This document shows, piece after piece, positions 25,990 to 38,965 of a stretch of 64,000 bases of DNA. How positions within the stretch are numbered: the first letter of the stretch is position 1; the number at the start of each line of letters is the position of its first letter. The stretch covers positions 14,169,866 through 14,233,865 of the forward strand of contig JACGWO010000011.1 in the NCBI GenBank assembly GCA_034509735.1, read 5' to 3'. The stretch is from Sesamum alatum (taxonomy: Eukaryota; Streptophyta; Magnoliopsida; Lamiales; Pedaliaceae). The translations under genes were made by a program, and so were the position numbers. The notes under the pieces were generated by a model. It saw only the letters and a program-made list of their open reading frames with translations. It made no database searches and was not told the origin of the DNA.

Positions 25990-27180
25990 GAAGATGGGTT
26001 GTAATTTAATTTTTTTCTGAAATTAACGTTGTTGTAATTTCTGATGGAGATGAGCATGAAATTTGTTGAATTTTTTTTTCGAATTTTGGCCGAAACTTGC
26101 TTTCACTTTTCTGTAATTTTCAGAAATTACATTGTAAATTTATGAAAATTTTCAGAAATTCCATTTTAAATTTATGTAATTACATTGTAAATTCTATGAT
26201 TTTTTTGTAATTTTTGGGAAATGTATGTCATTTTTTGTAATTTTTAAAAATATTGGGTAATTTCTGTATTTATGAAATCATTGTGCAATTTGTTTAATTA
26301 TTGTGTAATTTCTGAAATTATTGCATTTTTTTCTGAAATTATTGTGTAATTTATGAAATTATTGTGTATTTTCTGTAATTTTTAAAATTATTGGGTAATT
26401 ACTGTAATTTATGAAATTATTGTGTAATTTCTAAAATTATTGCATTTTTTTTTTCTAAATTATTGTGTAATTTATGAAATTATGGTGTATTTTCAGTAAT
26501 TTTTCAAATTATTGGGTAAATTCTATAATTTATGAAATTATTGTGCAATTCTATAATTATTTTGTAATTTCTGAAATTATTGTGTAATTTATGAAATTAT
26601 CATGTATTTTCTGTAATTCTTGTCATTATTGTGTAATTTCTAAAATTATTACATTTTTTGTAATTATTGCAATTTATGAAATTATTATGCTTTTTCTGTG
26701 ATTATTGTGTAATTTCTGAAATTATTGTAATTTTTTGAAAATTTTCTACAATTTATGAAATTATTGTGCAATTTCTATAATTATTTCAGATTTTTGTAAT
26801 TTCAAAAAAAATTTAGATTTTTGTAATTTCTGAAAATTTTCAGATTATTGTAATTTCTGTAATATCTGAAAAAATTTCAGATTTTTATAATTTTGTAATT
26901 TTATTGTAAATTCTGTAATTTTCTGTATTTTTTTGGAAATGTATGTAATTTTAGGAATTTTTTTAATTTTAGGAAATATATGTAATTTTCTGTAATTTTT
27001 TGAAAATGTATGTAATTAATTTCTGTAATTGCCTTGTAAATTCTGTAACTTTTTGTAATTTTAGGACATATATGTTATTTTAAGTAATTTGTTGGAGATA
27101 TATGTGAATTTTACGGAATTTACAGAATTTTAGGGAATTTTTTGTAAATTTCGTAAATTTTTGGTAAAATTATGTGAATT
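25990..27180. repeat. 1.2-kb degenerate tandem AT-rich tract
   Basis: Short words such as GTAATTT, GAAATTATTG and TGTGTAATTT recur many times in shuffled order with a spacing of about 20-25 bases. One strand is T-rich and nearly free of C. The tract ends before the ATG near 27295 and lies where an intron of the second CACTA gene would be. Confidence 0.8.
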
Positions 27181-27294
27181 TTAGGGAATTGATTTAATAT
27201 AATTTATAATAAAAAAATTATTTAGCTTCATGGTAAAGTTTTTAATCCTACTTTATACAAAATATAATCAATAATTTTTTTAATGTATAATTTC

Positions 27295-28735
27295 ATGACA
27301 ATCAGTGCTTCGGCCCCTCCCGGACGTGGTCGTGGCCACGGTCATGGCCAGACGACTCCTACTCCAGCCATTGGAGCGGCTGCACTCCCACCACTCCTAC
27401 AACCACCAGCACAGCCTCCAGTGCCACAGGCCCCGCTAGCCGACTCGGCCACTCCGGTGTCATCCACCGTGGAGGTCGGCAGTTCTCAGGCCCCCGGGGC
27501 CTCCAGTTCTCAGGCCCTGGCTCCTCGACCATGGGATTTACCACCATCACCACCACTAGCGCCTCCAGTGCCACCTCCGTCTGCACGTCATTACATCAGC
27601 CTCCGCAATACGAGGTAATTTAACACAAATCATTTATCCAATTTTAATTTGTAATTGTTTTTTTCAGGTCGGACCTAAATTTTCACAGTGCCATCAATGC
27701 GATGGTGAAAAACCACTATCCTCATTCTTGGGGATGCATAAAGAAGATTCCACAGAAGCACCTTCTGTTTTGGCTTGATAATGTTAAGGTAATTAATATT
27801 TAATTACGTTTTATCGATTATCAATTACTAATGGTTTGTTTTTAATATGTCAATATGCAGCTTACTTACTGATGGGACTGCGACGATGAGTCGATGTACA
27901 AGGTCGTCCGGTGTCAGGCTTGATGGTTCTTGCGGAAGCGGTTCTCCGATCGGGCTTAGTTGTTCCGGTCGCTTTGGCTGGCCGAGCAGATTTGGCGACA
28001 GCTGCTGGAGTAATGGGACAACCAGGACTTCAAAGATATGTCGGCCAAGAATAAGGCCAATCGGGCAGAGGGGACTCGTCGTCCGTTGGCCACCACAAGA
28101 AGAAGATGGTAAGTATAAAGTATATTTTAAGTGATTTCATCATTTTAAATGCATTAATTAATTGTTTAAATTTGTCTTTGACAGACGGCACAACTCGATC
28201 GCCCGGTCAAGCAGATGGAGCTGTTCTCCAAGGTCTACAAGAGAAAGGAGGACGGGCAATGGAGCGGCCCGAGCGCGGTGCAGGTGGCGGTAAGTTTATT
28301 TTCAGTTCCCTTCCAATTTATATAATTTGATTTTTTATACTAAGTCTAGTTATTCCAATCGTAGGAGGCGTTCGAGAGGATGGTGGAGGAACAACAAACC
28401 CAACCACCAAATAATCAGCCAGATCCTCCATCCTCTTCTCAAAGCTCATTGGCCATGACCGAACACCAGATGTGGATGGCAGCAGCAGGCGGCCGGAAGA
28501 GGGGTCGGGTATTCGGACTCGGCTCCAATGCCCATCACTGGATCGTTGGACCCTCACAGCCGAGCTCGTCATCTGCTCCACCACCCTGGCCACTGCAAGA
28601 GCAATGCCCAGACCTCGATGATTGGGTTAGCAGGCTGGAGGAGATTGTGCTGCGTCTGAAGACTGACAGGTCCGAGCCTCCACTGGCGCCAACGTCCCAA
28701 GATCCAATCGATCCCCGGAGCACGACGATGAGGTA
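27295..28735 (+). pseudogene. Second En/Spm gene relic (Transposase_24 type)
   Basis: This matches the plant En/Spm Transposase_24 family in order of motifs. Proposed exons are 27295-27616, 27669-27789, 27861-28108, 28186-28290 and 28364-28735. Exon 1 is Pro/Ala-rich with an RGRGHGHG run. Exon 2 has HYPHSWGCIKKIP, exon 3 has DESMYKVVRCQA, exon 4 has MELFSKVYKRKEDGQW. Exon 5 is Gln/Pro/Ser-rich and ends with a likely helical segment (DDWVSRLEEIVLRLK). Exon 3 holds four in-frame stops (27870, 27921, 27957, 28011) and a probable frameshift near 28070. The protein would bind subterminal repeats in a working element. Confidence 0.8.
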
Positions 28736-29659
28736 AAAGACGGAGAGCTCGATCCGGATCTAGATTAGGGTCGGGTTTTGTGGTTTCTATCTTTTTTTTT
28801 TTTTTTTCCAGAATTTGTATTTATATTTTAAAAATATTTTTTTAAAAATAATTTTAATTTTGTTATTTGTATTGTTATTTCTTCTTGCTATCAAAATTCG
28901 ATACATTTTTATATTCAACAAATTAAACAATAAATTATAAGAATTAATATTATAATATAAACAAAAATTAAATTAATATTATATTAAAATAAAAAATTAA
29001 AATAAAATTTTGTAACGACTTTAGCATGGGTTCTAGGAATACACCAACATACAAACTGGGACTTTCCTATGACCGTTACAAAAGACACATATATCATTGT
29101 TACAAAAACCGCATGTAAAGCAGTTACAAGAAATGATACAACACTGTTTAAATAATCGCTCCAAAGCTAGGTACAAAAACGATTTTAAAAATTGCTACAA
29201 ACGCATAACAAACATGCGCCGGACATGTCACAAAAATCGTTACAATATTGATTATATGCACATTACAATAAGAATTACAAACACCGTTACAATGAAAAGC
29301 CCAACCGTTACAAGTACAGCTGAAAAGACCAGTTCAATAATGATACACTACTATCACATTCTTTGTAACAAAAACCTTACCAATTAACTACTTTATTAAT
29401 TCACCCTGGCCGTTCCAAACAGAGATACAAAATCATTTTCTGCTTTAGGTCAACATGTGTAACGGTTTATGTGACCGTTACAAAGGTCGGTTAAAATTAT
29501 AACGGCTTTTGAGTTTGTCGTTACAATTATTTTGTAACTCATGTTTTTGGTGCAGAAGGGGTGACCGTTACAAAAACGGGTACAAAATTTAAAAAGCCGT
29601 TCCAACGTTAAATTTGGCCATTCCAAAATCCGATGCAATAAATTAATTTTTTTGTAGTG

Positions 29660-30861
29660 TACCCCTTATCCAAATTATGTATAAGGGGGTAAAATATATA
29701 TAAGTTAAAAGAATGTAATTATAATAAAATATTTTTTTTGGATTATATTCATAATTGGATAATAATAATTTTTTTTGATTTGTTGAGGTCTCAAATGATA
29801 TAAGGGGGTTGAGGTGCATACTTGCGAGACTTGGCTGAAGAATAAGAGAAATAAAATAAAATAAAGATAAATTAAGAAAAATTATATATGAAAATTATTG
29901 AACTGGTCAAAAATAGATATAGTAATTTAATCTCCTCTTCAGACTTTTAGTTAATTTTCAGAATTATTCCTAATTCAAAAGAAAGTAGTTCAAATATAGT
30001 ATAGAATGATTAATGTGTAGTTTGCATGGACCATTAACACATTCAATCAAGTTTTTTCAAAATTAGTTAAGTATTTGGAACTTAGTTATTTAATTAGTAA
30101 AACAAATAGTTACAAAATTATTTGATGCTTGGAGTAGCTAAGAATAATTAAGTAATTCTTTTGATTAATTATCATTTTAGTTTATTTTCTGAGGACAATA
30201 ATATCTAAAATAAAGAAAGGTTATAGAGAAAAAGAAAAAAGAGTTAATAAGTAAAAACTAAGGGAAAGTAAAAGGTCTATACAAAAAATTATACAAAACT
30301 CACATTCCTTGAGGTATATATATTTTTTTGGGTAATTAATTAAAGCTATTAACATCCAGATACACAGGATGACACTTTTGTTTTGTCCATGAAAATTATG
30401 TTATATTCGACGATTAGGTGGAAAAAGCATAGTTTTTTCCACCAATATCACATTTTTTTTTTCTAATTGAAAAAGGAGGGACATGAGAACTTGTATTTTT
30501 TAGAAAAAAGTAAGAAATATATTATAGTTTCAAAAATATCAATCATTATTTAGTATATCTCTAAAAAATATTCAAATTACAAATAACAAAAAATGCCAAA
30601 TTATGATAAAATCATATAAAATAAAATAAATATATATACATTTGGTGAGAACCAAATTTATATTAATTTGATACTTATTTATAAAACCTCAAGCTTAAAA
30701 GATCAAACCCATGATTTTTTATTTATTTATTTATTTTTTTTTTTTTTTTTTGAGGATCAAACCCATGATCTCGTGGGTAGAGAATGTGTAATTTGAACAT
30801 TTCTAACAAGGAGCTGGATGTAATTCTAAAAACTGAGAAAATTGTTTATAATATATCTAAA
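29660..30861. other. AT-rich gap with no gene seen
   Basis: Sequence between the CACTA element and the next TIR element. It contains poly-A/T runs, an ATTT tetranucleotide run and poly-T near 30719-30751, and a short repeat of ATCAAACCCATGAT (30702-30715 and 30757-30770). No open reading frame of interest and no RNA gene were recognised. Confidence 0.6.
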
Positions 30862-31743
30862 GGAGTGTTTGCAAGAGCTTTTACTTTTAAAAAAGTGATT
30901 TTCATAGAAAAATTAGAACCTGTAGTAGAATCAAAAGTGGATAGTGTTTATAAAAAAAGTGAAAAGCAGATAAAAACTAAATTGGGTAGTGTTTGGGGAA
31001 AAAACACTTATAAAATAAGTTTAATTAATTAAAGATCGTTTTATACTCATTTATTAAAAGATGTTATTTTTGCTTAATATTTGCACTTATCTCTTGATTA
31101 TAATAATTATTTTTCCTCAAAATTAATAAATTTTATTTCAATTAGTAAATCTCATATTTATTTTTTTACAAAATGATTATCATTTTTATTATTAAAATAT
31201 TTAATAATAATAGAACCTGGATGTTTAATTTAATAGTGTTCCCATTATATAATATAATTGTTCATTCATACACAATAAATAAACTTGCACGATTGACAAA
31301 AAGATTATCTTTTAATTAATCATAGCAATCTAATTTATATTTTTTTTCTGATTTATGAATAATACATATAATATAGAAAATAGAATATATATTTTTTTAA
31401 AAATATTAAATATGTAAAATTATAAATTTTGTTAGTGATAAATTATTCAAAATGTTTGAAAATTCTAAAATCAACTCAGATGAGCAATTTTAAAAATAAA
31501 TTAAAAAAGGTAAAATCGAATTGAAATTATTATAATGAGGGCAAAATAATCCAAAAAGAAGTTAATTTATTTATAGAAAAACCAAAGCAGCTAGAAGCAC
31601 CCTCAAGGTGTTTCCACCTTTTGGCTTAAAAGCGCTTTTCGTAGTAGTTTTAGAAGCAAAAGTTGGCATTCCAAACACCTCAAAAGTGCTTTTCAACATC
31701 CAGAAGCTGAAAAGCGCTTCTCCTAATCTCATGCAAACACTCC
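30862..31743. mobile_element. Non-autonomous TIR transposon
   Basis: Ends are GGAGTGTTTGCAAGAG and, reversed, GGAGTGTTTGCATGAG, with further complementarity inward (AAAAGTG, GCGCTTTT). CTAAA stands on the outer side of both ends and may be part of a 5-8 bp target duplication. This would suit a hAT-like or Mutator-like family. There is no transposase; the ORFs across the ends are chance readings through the TIRs. Confidence 0.7.
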
Positions 31744-33258
31744 CTAAATCTTATGAGATGTGCAGAAAATTACTGACTAATGAAGTCTTAGTATAGTGAT
31801 TAATTAGTTGAGATTTCATGAATATGTATGCGGTTATAGATTTCATAAATTAACACATACGAGTATTTGTTTCACTTTATATAATTAGTTTATTGTAATT
31901 TATTATTTTAATTTTTTTATACTTTTTGTTATGAAAAATATATTGATGTATTCACCGATTTATTAAGATATTCTTTAATTGTTATGAAAAATATATTGAT
32001 GCAATTACTGTTTTATAAAAAAGAAAAGAAATAAGCATTGATTACATTTTAGCTGTGATAATACTGCAACAACTTTCCCTAATAACATAGTTATGCTATT
32101 AGTTTGCCAGCGTTATCCTCACAGGGCTTGTTTACTAGCAAGTATTAGCCTTAATATCCCAGTTAATCAAGGCTAGTATCTTGTTTACTAGCAATTTTGT
32201 CAGCCCGTGTGTCTCCTGCCAACTTGGGATTAAATGGAAAGTTCAGCACAAAGTAGTCATGGCCCAAGAGGCCTTGACTACCTTGTCCGGCAGCCCACCA
32301 ATATTACCACATTTGTACATTTCCGATTGTGTCCTTACTTTTGCAAGGATATTCTCTTTATTAACCTCTATGTAGGCGAAATTTACATTTGTATGTGTCA
32401 GCTTTAATTGCACCTGACACAATTTTTCTACTCCACTTTCCCATCTTCTTCTTGGTTGCTTTTATTTCTGCCTATGACCAGAGCTCGTTCCTCAATAGCG
32501 AAGAAGAAATCCCATCAAAACTCCATTATCGCGTCCCCACAGATTGTGAACATTTGAAGAAGACAATAGCATCTCTCGATTTGAAGAGTCTTCAACGCAG
32601 TTGCCGTTCAAGGAAGCAAGATATCCGGCTTGGTTTAACACATTTCTCCCGTTTTCTCTGTGATTGGTTCTGAATTTTTATAGTCTTTTACCTGGTTATT
32701 TAAGTAATAAATGTTGTGTTAATATTTCCCTCAATTCGTTCTATTGTAGCTACTGTTACCGTCTTCCAAGCGAGCTTGGAGTACATTCTTACAACAACAC
32801 AGGTGAGATATTCACCCCTTTTCATTCATAGCATCTTTTCATCCGTAGATATTGTTTAGTTTCAGTTTTGGAATTAAAATTCTAGTTATTTGGTTGTATT
32901 CTTGTCTTAAAAACCCAAGTAGCAATGGAGGTGATGTTGTCCTTTTCCTGTGAATTTAGTTCCAATGTGGTGTTTTGGTCATTTCACATTATCACCCTTT
33001 CATTAATGTCGTTTGGTAGATGTATAATGTGGCCTTAAATTCTGGTTGTCTTCGTATTGTATATTTCTTCATTGCTTGACTATGAGTGTATATTTGTTCC
33101 TTTCCTCTGTCTGCTTAACTTTATTTTGCTATTGTAACTGCTACTTGTTAATTGATTTGCCCCTCAAACCTCTAATAAATTGTTTATAATAACTATTAAA
33201 TATAACCCTGTCATAGGATTTATATTGTTATTCAGATACTTTGGTTTTGTTTAATAGG

Positions 33259-34637
33259 ATGGTTTCCCACAGAAGAATACTAGCTCTAATAGCGGTACAA
33301 CAAATAATTAGTGAAATTTTGGTTGCTCTTACTATCTTCGTAGCGGTTTTCCATCAACTTAGACGACTTCGACGAAATCGTAGAAGGTAAAGGTGTAAAC
33401 TTTACACAAGAAACAGTAGAATCCCAGATTAGGTTAACCATTTCCGTAGGCTAGTCATAGACAATGACGAGGCATGCCTAAGAAATCTACGAATGAATCG
33501 TAATGCATTTGGCCGGTTATGTTATCTTTTGGACAACTATTCTGGATTGACTGATAGTCAGAGTGTTACTGTGAGTGAACAAGTTGCAATATTCCTAAGC
33601 ATAGTATCCATCACAAGAAGAATTGGGTTTGTCAAATACGATTTCATGCGTTCTGGACGTACAACTAGTACGTGTTTCCATCGGGTCCTTACAGCGGTCC
33701 TTAGAACCAATCGAATATTACTGGCTAGACCCGAACCCATTCCTGAAGACTGCACCGACTCAAGGTGGAGGTGGTTTAAGGTAATTAAATTCTTTCATCA
33801 TGATTAGCATTTCTGAAGGTCGCAAAATTGGAAAAACACCACAATTGATTGTATGTACGTTGTAAAAATAGGGTTGCTTGGGTGCACTAGATGGTACATA
33901 TGTTGATGTTAGGGTGGCTGATGCGGATAAAGGGCGTTATCAAAACAGGAAAGGGTATGTTTCCTGTAATATACTTGGTGTATGTAACAAGAACATGCAA
34001 TTCATTTCGTCCTAGCTGGATGGGAGGGAAGCGCAATCGATAGCCGAGTATTACGTGATGCAATACACCGACGTAATGGTCTGAAAGTACCTACAGGTAA
34101 AAATTTGAACCTCCCATTCCAGTTTCTCCCGTTTGTAGTAGGTATGAATTAAATCAAACTTACTTCGCCAATTATTCGTTAGGAAATTATTACTTGTGTG
34201 ACAATGGGTATACGAACGGCCATGGTTTTTTGACACCATATAGAGGCGTTAGATATCACCTTAAGGAGTGGGATCGAGGTGCAATCGGACCCCAAAATAA
34301 AGAAGAGTTTTTCAACCTCAAGCATTCATCCGCTAGGAATGTCATTGAAGGTACATTTGGTTTGCTGAAAGTGCGTTGGGCGATATTGAGAAGTCTATCT
34401 TTCTACCCTATTAAAGTGCAAAATCGTATTATATTGGCGTGTGGCTTACAACAAAATTTTATTCGTAATGAGATGCCAGATGATCCCATTGAGCATGAAA
34501 TAGCGGACTCAATCGATATGTCTAATGAATCTACGGCTGAATATGTATCTACCATTGATACCAGTGCGGCTTGGACGAATTGGCGCGATGAATTGGCGGC
34601 AACAATGTACAATGAGTGGTTGAACCGTGTAGCATGA
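33259..34637 (+). pseudogene. PIF/Harbinger transposase (HARBI1-like DDE nuclease)
   Basis: Proposed exons are 33258-33780, about 33870-34096 and about 34182-34637. The catalytic DDE_4-type domain shows GALDGTYV (first Asp), then GWEGSAIDSRVLRDA (second Asp), and EGTFGLLKVRWAIL (Glu). All three acidic residues are still readable. Upstream is a typical helix region (MNRNAFGRLCYLLDNYSG). The frame is broken by stops at about 33390-33440 and a one-base loss near 34010. The copy is therefore unlikely to make active enzyme. Confidence 0.88.
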
Positions 34638-35013
34638 ACTTTGTTTTTGTCAGTTGTTTGAACAATTGTTCTATTGTATCACTCTATATTTTTTCAGTAT
34701 GACACGTCTTTCTTTTCTTCACTTATATTCCGAATAACTGATACTTTTGACATTAATTGTTTGGTATAAGTTTGTGCATGAACAATTTGTTTCATAGTTG
34801 AAATCCTTTTTAGACATTGCTTACATTGTTATAACTTAGGCCCACTTAACTGTGCTGCTTATGTTTTCTTTTTTTGTGTATTAACCAGTAACATGTTATT
34901 TTTGAATAGCATTTAAATTGCCCATACCTAGCCTTGTTCATGTCCTATTGTCTACTGAAAACTTTATTACGCGGCTAGAAACTTTGCAGGGAAATACTTG
35001 TTAATTTTATTTG

Positions 35014-36047
35014 ATGATGAGTCGACCGGATGAAGAAGGTAATAGCAATTTCCGTAGACGTGGGGCACCAAAGGAGAAGGGTGGTTCAAGGCGTACGTGG
35101 ACTACCCGAGAGGAGGAGGTTCTCATACATGGTCTTCGGTCGTTGGTGACAAGGGGTTGGAAGTGTGAGAATAGATTCCGTAATGGATATTTGATGCAAC
35201 TTGAAGGGCACATGCTTAATGCATTTCCTAACAGTGATATTAAGGCCGAGCCCCACATCAAATCGAAGATTCATGCATGGAAGAAACAGTTTTCCACGCT
35301 AAGTACTATGATGTTGCGTAGTGGGTTTGGATGGGACGACAGCAGGCACATGATCACAGTTGACGAAAATAACATTTGGGACGACAGCAGGCACATGATC
35401 ACAGTTTACTACTCCTCCACACTTCTAAATTGTATGTTACGTTCAAATTACATGTCATTATTATTGTATAACCTACAAGTCGACCCGAGCACTAACTCTA
35501 TGCGGTACAAGACATGGCCATACTTTCCCGCGTGGCGTGAGATATTCGGGAAGGACAGGGCAGGCGGTGATGGCGGAGAGGACATAAATGACGCAGGAGA
35601 TGCCGCTAGAGAGGAAGCGATACCAGAAATACAAGATTATTACGTCCCGACTGGTGATTGGAATCCAGAAACAGGCTTTGCTACCAATGACAATGCCAAG
35701 GAAATACGTCCAACCTTAACCCCGATCTAACCGCTACATCTTCTACCGTACCAATGGGTAGTGGTGGCAGCGCAAAGAAACGTAAGCGTGTTGGAGTTCC
35801 TGCTGAGGAAAGATTGGTTGAAATGGTTAGTACATTTTGTCAAGATGCTAACAACCGAATTGGGACGTTGACCAGAGTACTTGAGTCCGAATTTGGTAAC
35901 CCGGAAACACGCTCGTTAGTTGATGACGCAATATCTGAAATTGAGGGACTAGATGAAAATGAACAGCTTGTGATTGTCCAACGGTTGCACAACAATCCGA
36001 AGGACATGGAGTTGTTCTTCTCGCTTCCCCCTCATAAGCGCGGTTGA
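35014..36047 (+). pseudogene. PIF/Harbinger Myb/SANT ORF
   Basis: This is the second PIF gene, a DNA-binding partner of the transposase (Myb_DNA-bind_3 type). It begins RTWTTREEEVLIHGLRSLV and continues through SKIHAWKKQF, FGWDDSRHMITVDEN and YKTWPYFPAWREIFGKDRA. A 45-bp tandem duplication (about 35335-35408) repeats WDDSRHMITV, followed by an unexpected stretch of about 30 residues that may be a retained intron. A frameshift near 35710 separates it from the C-terminal part (35754-36047), which has a KKRKR nuclear-localisation-like motif. Confidence 0.8.
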
Positions 36048-37237
36048 TTGGTGAAATTGATGCTAGAGGGTCGGTTCTGAACATTATTATTAAATTTATG
36101 AAAAATGTTGCTTAATTACTTCTATGAGGAAAGTATTGCTTACTTAGGAACAAAATTCAGGAACAAATGGCTGGCGGCGTCGCTTTTGAAAAATGTTAAT
36201 GTTAACTGTATGCAAAATCAACGCTTCGGTATTGCGTTTTGGATATTTGATTTGCATAATATCATCCAATTGTAGAGACGGATCTATTATACTATTATGA
36301 ACCACAGCTGAAAAATTATTTGTAACCATAATATTATACTAAACTAAAAAGGATAGTATAAATTATACTAAACTAGATAGTATAATTTATACTAAACTAA
36401 AAAGGATAGTATAAATTATAATATTTTTTGAATTTAATAATTACACCGATATAAATGGCATTGCAAAAGTAGATGATTGGATTTAAGAAAATTTATATAT
36501 ATGAAAATTTGTATGTAAAGTCAGGAAAAATTATTTTAATTTTGAAACTGTTAAGTGGAAAACTATAAACTAATCAAATTTTGAAAAAATGTCAATGAAG
36601 ATTTATAAGGTACATACTAAAAATATATATGTGGGGTGGAGGATATATATATATATATATATATGTTAGAATCAATATTCTGAAAATAAGAAGGATATAA
36701 AGAGGCCAAATACATTACAAATTATAACATATGCCAGTAATGCCTACCTACCAAATATAATATTTTTTAGAGTTTTTAAAAATTCAAAAATCTATAAAAC
36801 TACAATTTTGGTAAAAAAAAATTAAACGATGTGATATATCAAATACATATATTAAATACATAGATGTGCATTACAAAATACTTAGCATTTTTTTATTAGC
36901 TTGCATTTTCGTCTAGTCTTCCAAACATAACAGATAATTGTCATATAATATTCAATATTATCACGAGATCATTTGTTTGCTAAGCAAAATTGTGGAAACA
37001 TAATAAAGCCGTCATGTATTTCACATTTTGGGGTCGAATTTGTTTTTACATCCTTCGGTCAGATTGCAAAATACAGCCTACTGCCAAACTAATTTCCTTC
37101 TTTCAACATCCGATATCAGATACTACAACCTTACGTTCATGCAAACAAAAGGCCTACTCCATAAGTACGACAAAATAACAATTCATATTAACCAAAAAAA
37201 AAAACTTAAGACCGACCCCAACATCTGCCTACCAAGC
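36048..37237. other. AT-rich spacer inside the Harbinger element
   Basis: No gene was seen. It contains a short tandem of AGTATAAATTATACTAAAC words (about 36347-36422) and a TA microsatellite near 36642-36663. Confidence 0.55.
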
Positions 37238-37924
37238 TCAGTCAGATTCTGATGTGGCCAAATTGATGACCGAGTCTGGATCTGGTTGGATTTCCTCCGC
37301 AAGTGCGTCCTCGTCATCCTCATCAGGATCGTCACTGTCGTCGTCCGATTCCCCACTAGATATTGCCACGATTTCATTCTCATTTGCCCGGCCTCCTGCC
37401 TGGTTCCGCTCGAATATCAGCTTCAGGCTATCCCATTTGGGCTCGCCACGCTTAAGGTAAGCATCGGCGAAGGGATTTCGCTACAAGAAATTACAGTTCG
37501 AATGAGCCAAAAACAAAACAAAAATTAACGTTAATGTGATATATAAATGTGAGGAATCAAAATTATTTTTCCTTACCCGTATCAACGCAACCCAATCATC
37601 AAACGGAGCGTGTACGATATTATTCTCTCTGTCGCATTTGAAGGCCGGGTTATGAAGTATGGATCTGAAAGTATAATAGCGCTCTCGAAGACGCTCCAGG
37701 TGCCAAGCATATGTTTCTTCTTTAAACTGCCAACCCCACATGCGTGTTAACGCGCGACCGGCAAACAACAAAGCATTCTTGTTAGGGCGCCGAGGATTGT
37801 CTTGCGTGAAACCCTTTTCAGCCTTCCAGCACAGCGCGTTGATGAACGTGACATCGTGCGACTTCGTCCACCTTCCGGAGTAGAACCACCGTTTCTGCGG
37901 GCGGAATTGGGGTGGAGTGGCCAT
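37238..37924 (-). CDS. SANT/Myb-like DNA-binding protein A
   Basis: Two exons, 37924-37577 and 37480-37238, join with a GT-AG intron to give 196 aa with an open frame. The N-terminal half has a trihelix/SANT-like pattern: RWFYSGRWTKSHDVTFINAL (residues about 12-31), then LERLRERYYTFRSILHNPAF and APFDDWVALIR. The second exon starts NPFADAYLKRGEPKWDSL, and a long acidic tail (SDDDSDDPDEDDEDA) follows. This matches the domain that plant PIF ORF1 proteins and L10-interacting MYB-type proteins share. The start is the ATG before ATPPQFRPQKRW; an upstream in-frame Met (37987) is less likely. It could be TE cargo or a host gene. Confidence 0.7.
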
Positions 37925-38394
37925 GGTTGTGGAAGCACAAAAGCCTTCTTCTTTCGGAAGATGAGGGTAGTGTACATGAAGAGGCAAAGGAAATATTTGC
38001 AGCCTTTTTAATGGGGTGCAATGATGACCATGTAGACTATTTAATGTGTGGTGGGAGTACAGAGGTTTGCAGAGACGGATCTCTTCATCTGCCTACTCAA
38101 TCGATACGCTGTTTTTACAAACCAATTAGCCATCGACCCCATTTTTCATGCAACTACCACCAATCATGCTACTACCACCAAAATTGATTGACCTCATTTT
38201 TCAATTATAAAATGATATTATGTAAAATATAGTAACATAATATCAGTAATTAATTGGCATGGTCCATATTCATTTAATTTACACATGTTAAAAAATAGTT
38301 TCTGAAGTAAAATAGGGTTAAGTCTTCGAAATTTAGGAACTTACGAAAATTGAAGGAAACTAATATTCGAAACTATCTATAATTAGCCACTTTT

Positions 38395-38965
38395 GAATGA
38401 ACTTGACGTATTTGGGAGTGATTTTATAAATCTCAGTTAGGTGATTAATATATTAATATAGATAATCATCAACTTACCAAATAGATTGATTTCAATAAAC
38501 TTAGAAATATGATTAATTGATTAATAAAATAGCTATTTAATAAGAATTACACCGAAATTTGATAACTAGGTTAAAATAATTATATATCACATTTTTGTAA
38601 GAACATACTTTATACAATCTTTATTAAGCATTTTATTTACCACAGATTTTTGTAGCCAGAGCAATAATTTTGTATACTATCTAAGGAAGGTAATTTCAGT
38701 AAAGCTTGAAAAATTATTAATTCATCAAAAAAATAGCTAATTTATAAGAATTTTAGCGGATTTTGGAAAACAAGTTAAAATAATATATATCACATTGAAG
38801 GTTATTTATCATTTTATTTACCACAAATATATTTGGTCCCGGCATAAATTTGGTCAACTAATTAAAGAAGGTAATTAATCATTATTATTCACTATAAAGA
38901 CTTACCTACCAAATATGATTAATCCATCAATAAAATAGCTAATTAATACGAATTAATTGCAATAT
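38395..38965. repeat. Three degenerate tandem copies, about 200-215 bp each
   Basis: Units start near 38512, 38726 and 38925, recognisable by GATTAAT..ATCAATAAAATAGCTA variants followed by CATTTTATTTACCACA. There is no ORF. The third unit is partial. Confidence 0.6.

Larger units (their letters stand above)
20810..29659 (+). mobile_element. CACTA (En/Spm) DNA transposon, decayed
   Basis: The ends are CACTACAAAAAAATG at 20810 and TTTTTTTGTAGTG ending at 29659, the CACTA signature, for a length of 8,850 bp. Both ends carry many short subterminal repeats of the type GTAACGGC/CCGTTACAA (about 20830-21330 and 29010-29640), the usual binding sites of En/Spm proteins. Inside are a TNP2-like relic, an internal block of similar short repeats, and a second En/Spm gene relic. 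The flanking triplets differ (TTA left, TAC right), so the 3-bp target duplication is lost or mutated. Both genes contain stops and frameshifts, so the element is not autonomous. Confidence 0.92.

Noticed and set aside
20807..29662. 3-bp target duplication for the large CACTA element
   Set aside because: The flanks are TTA and TAC, so no identical triplet could be claimed.
30784..31032. 82-aa ORF crossing the left end of the TIR element
   Set aside because: The frame runs from flanking DNA through the TIR; no homology is apparent.
32389..32673. 94-aa ORF left of the PIF transposase
   Set aside because: It shows no PIF-family motif and is probably 5' UTR or chance.
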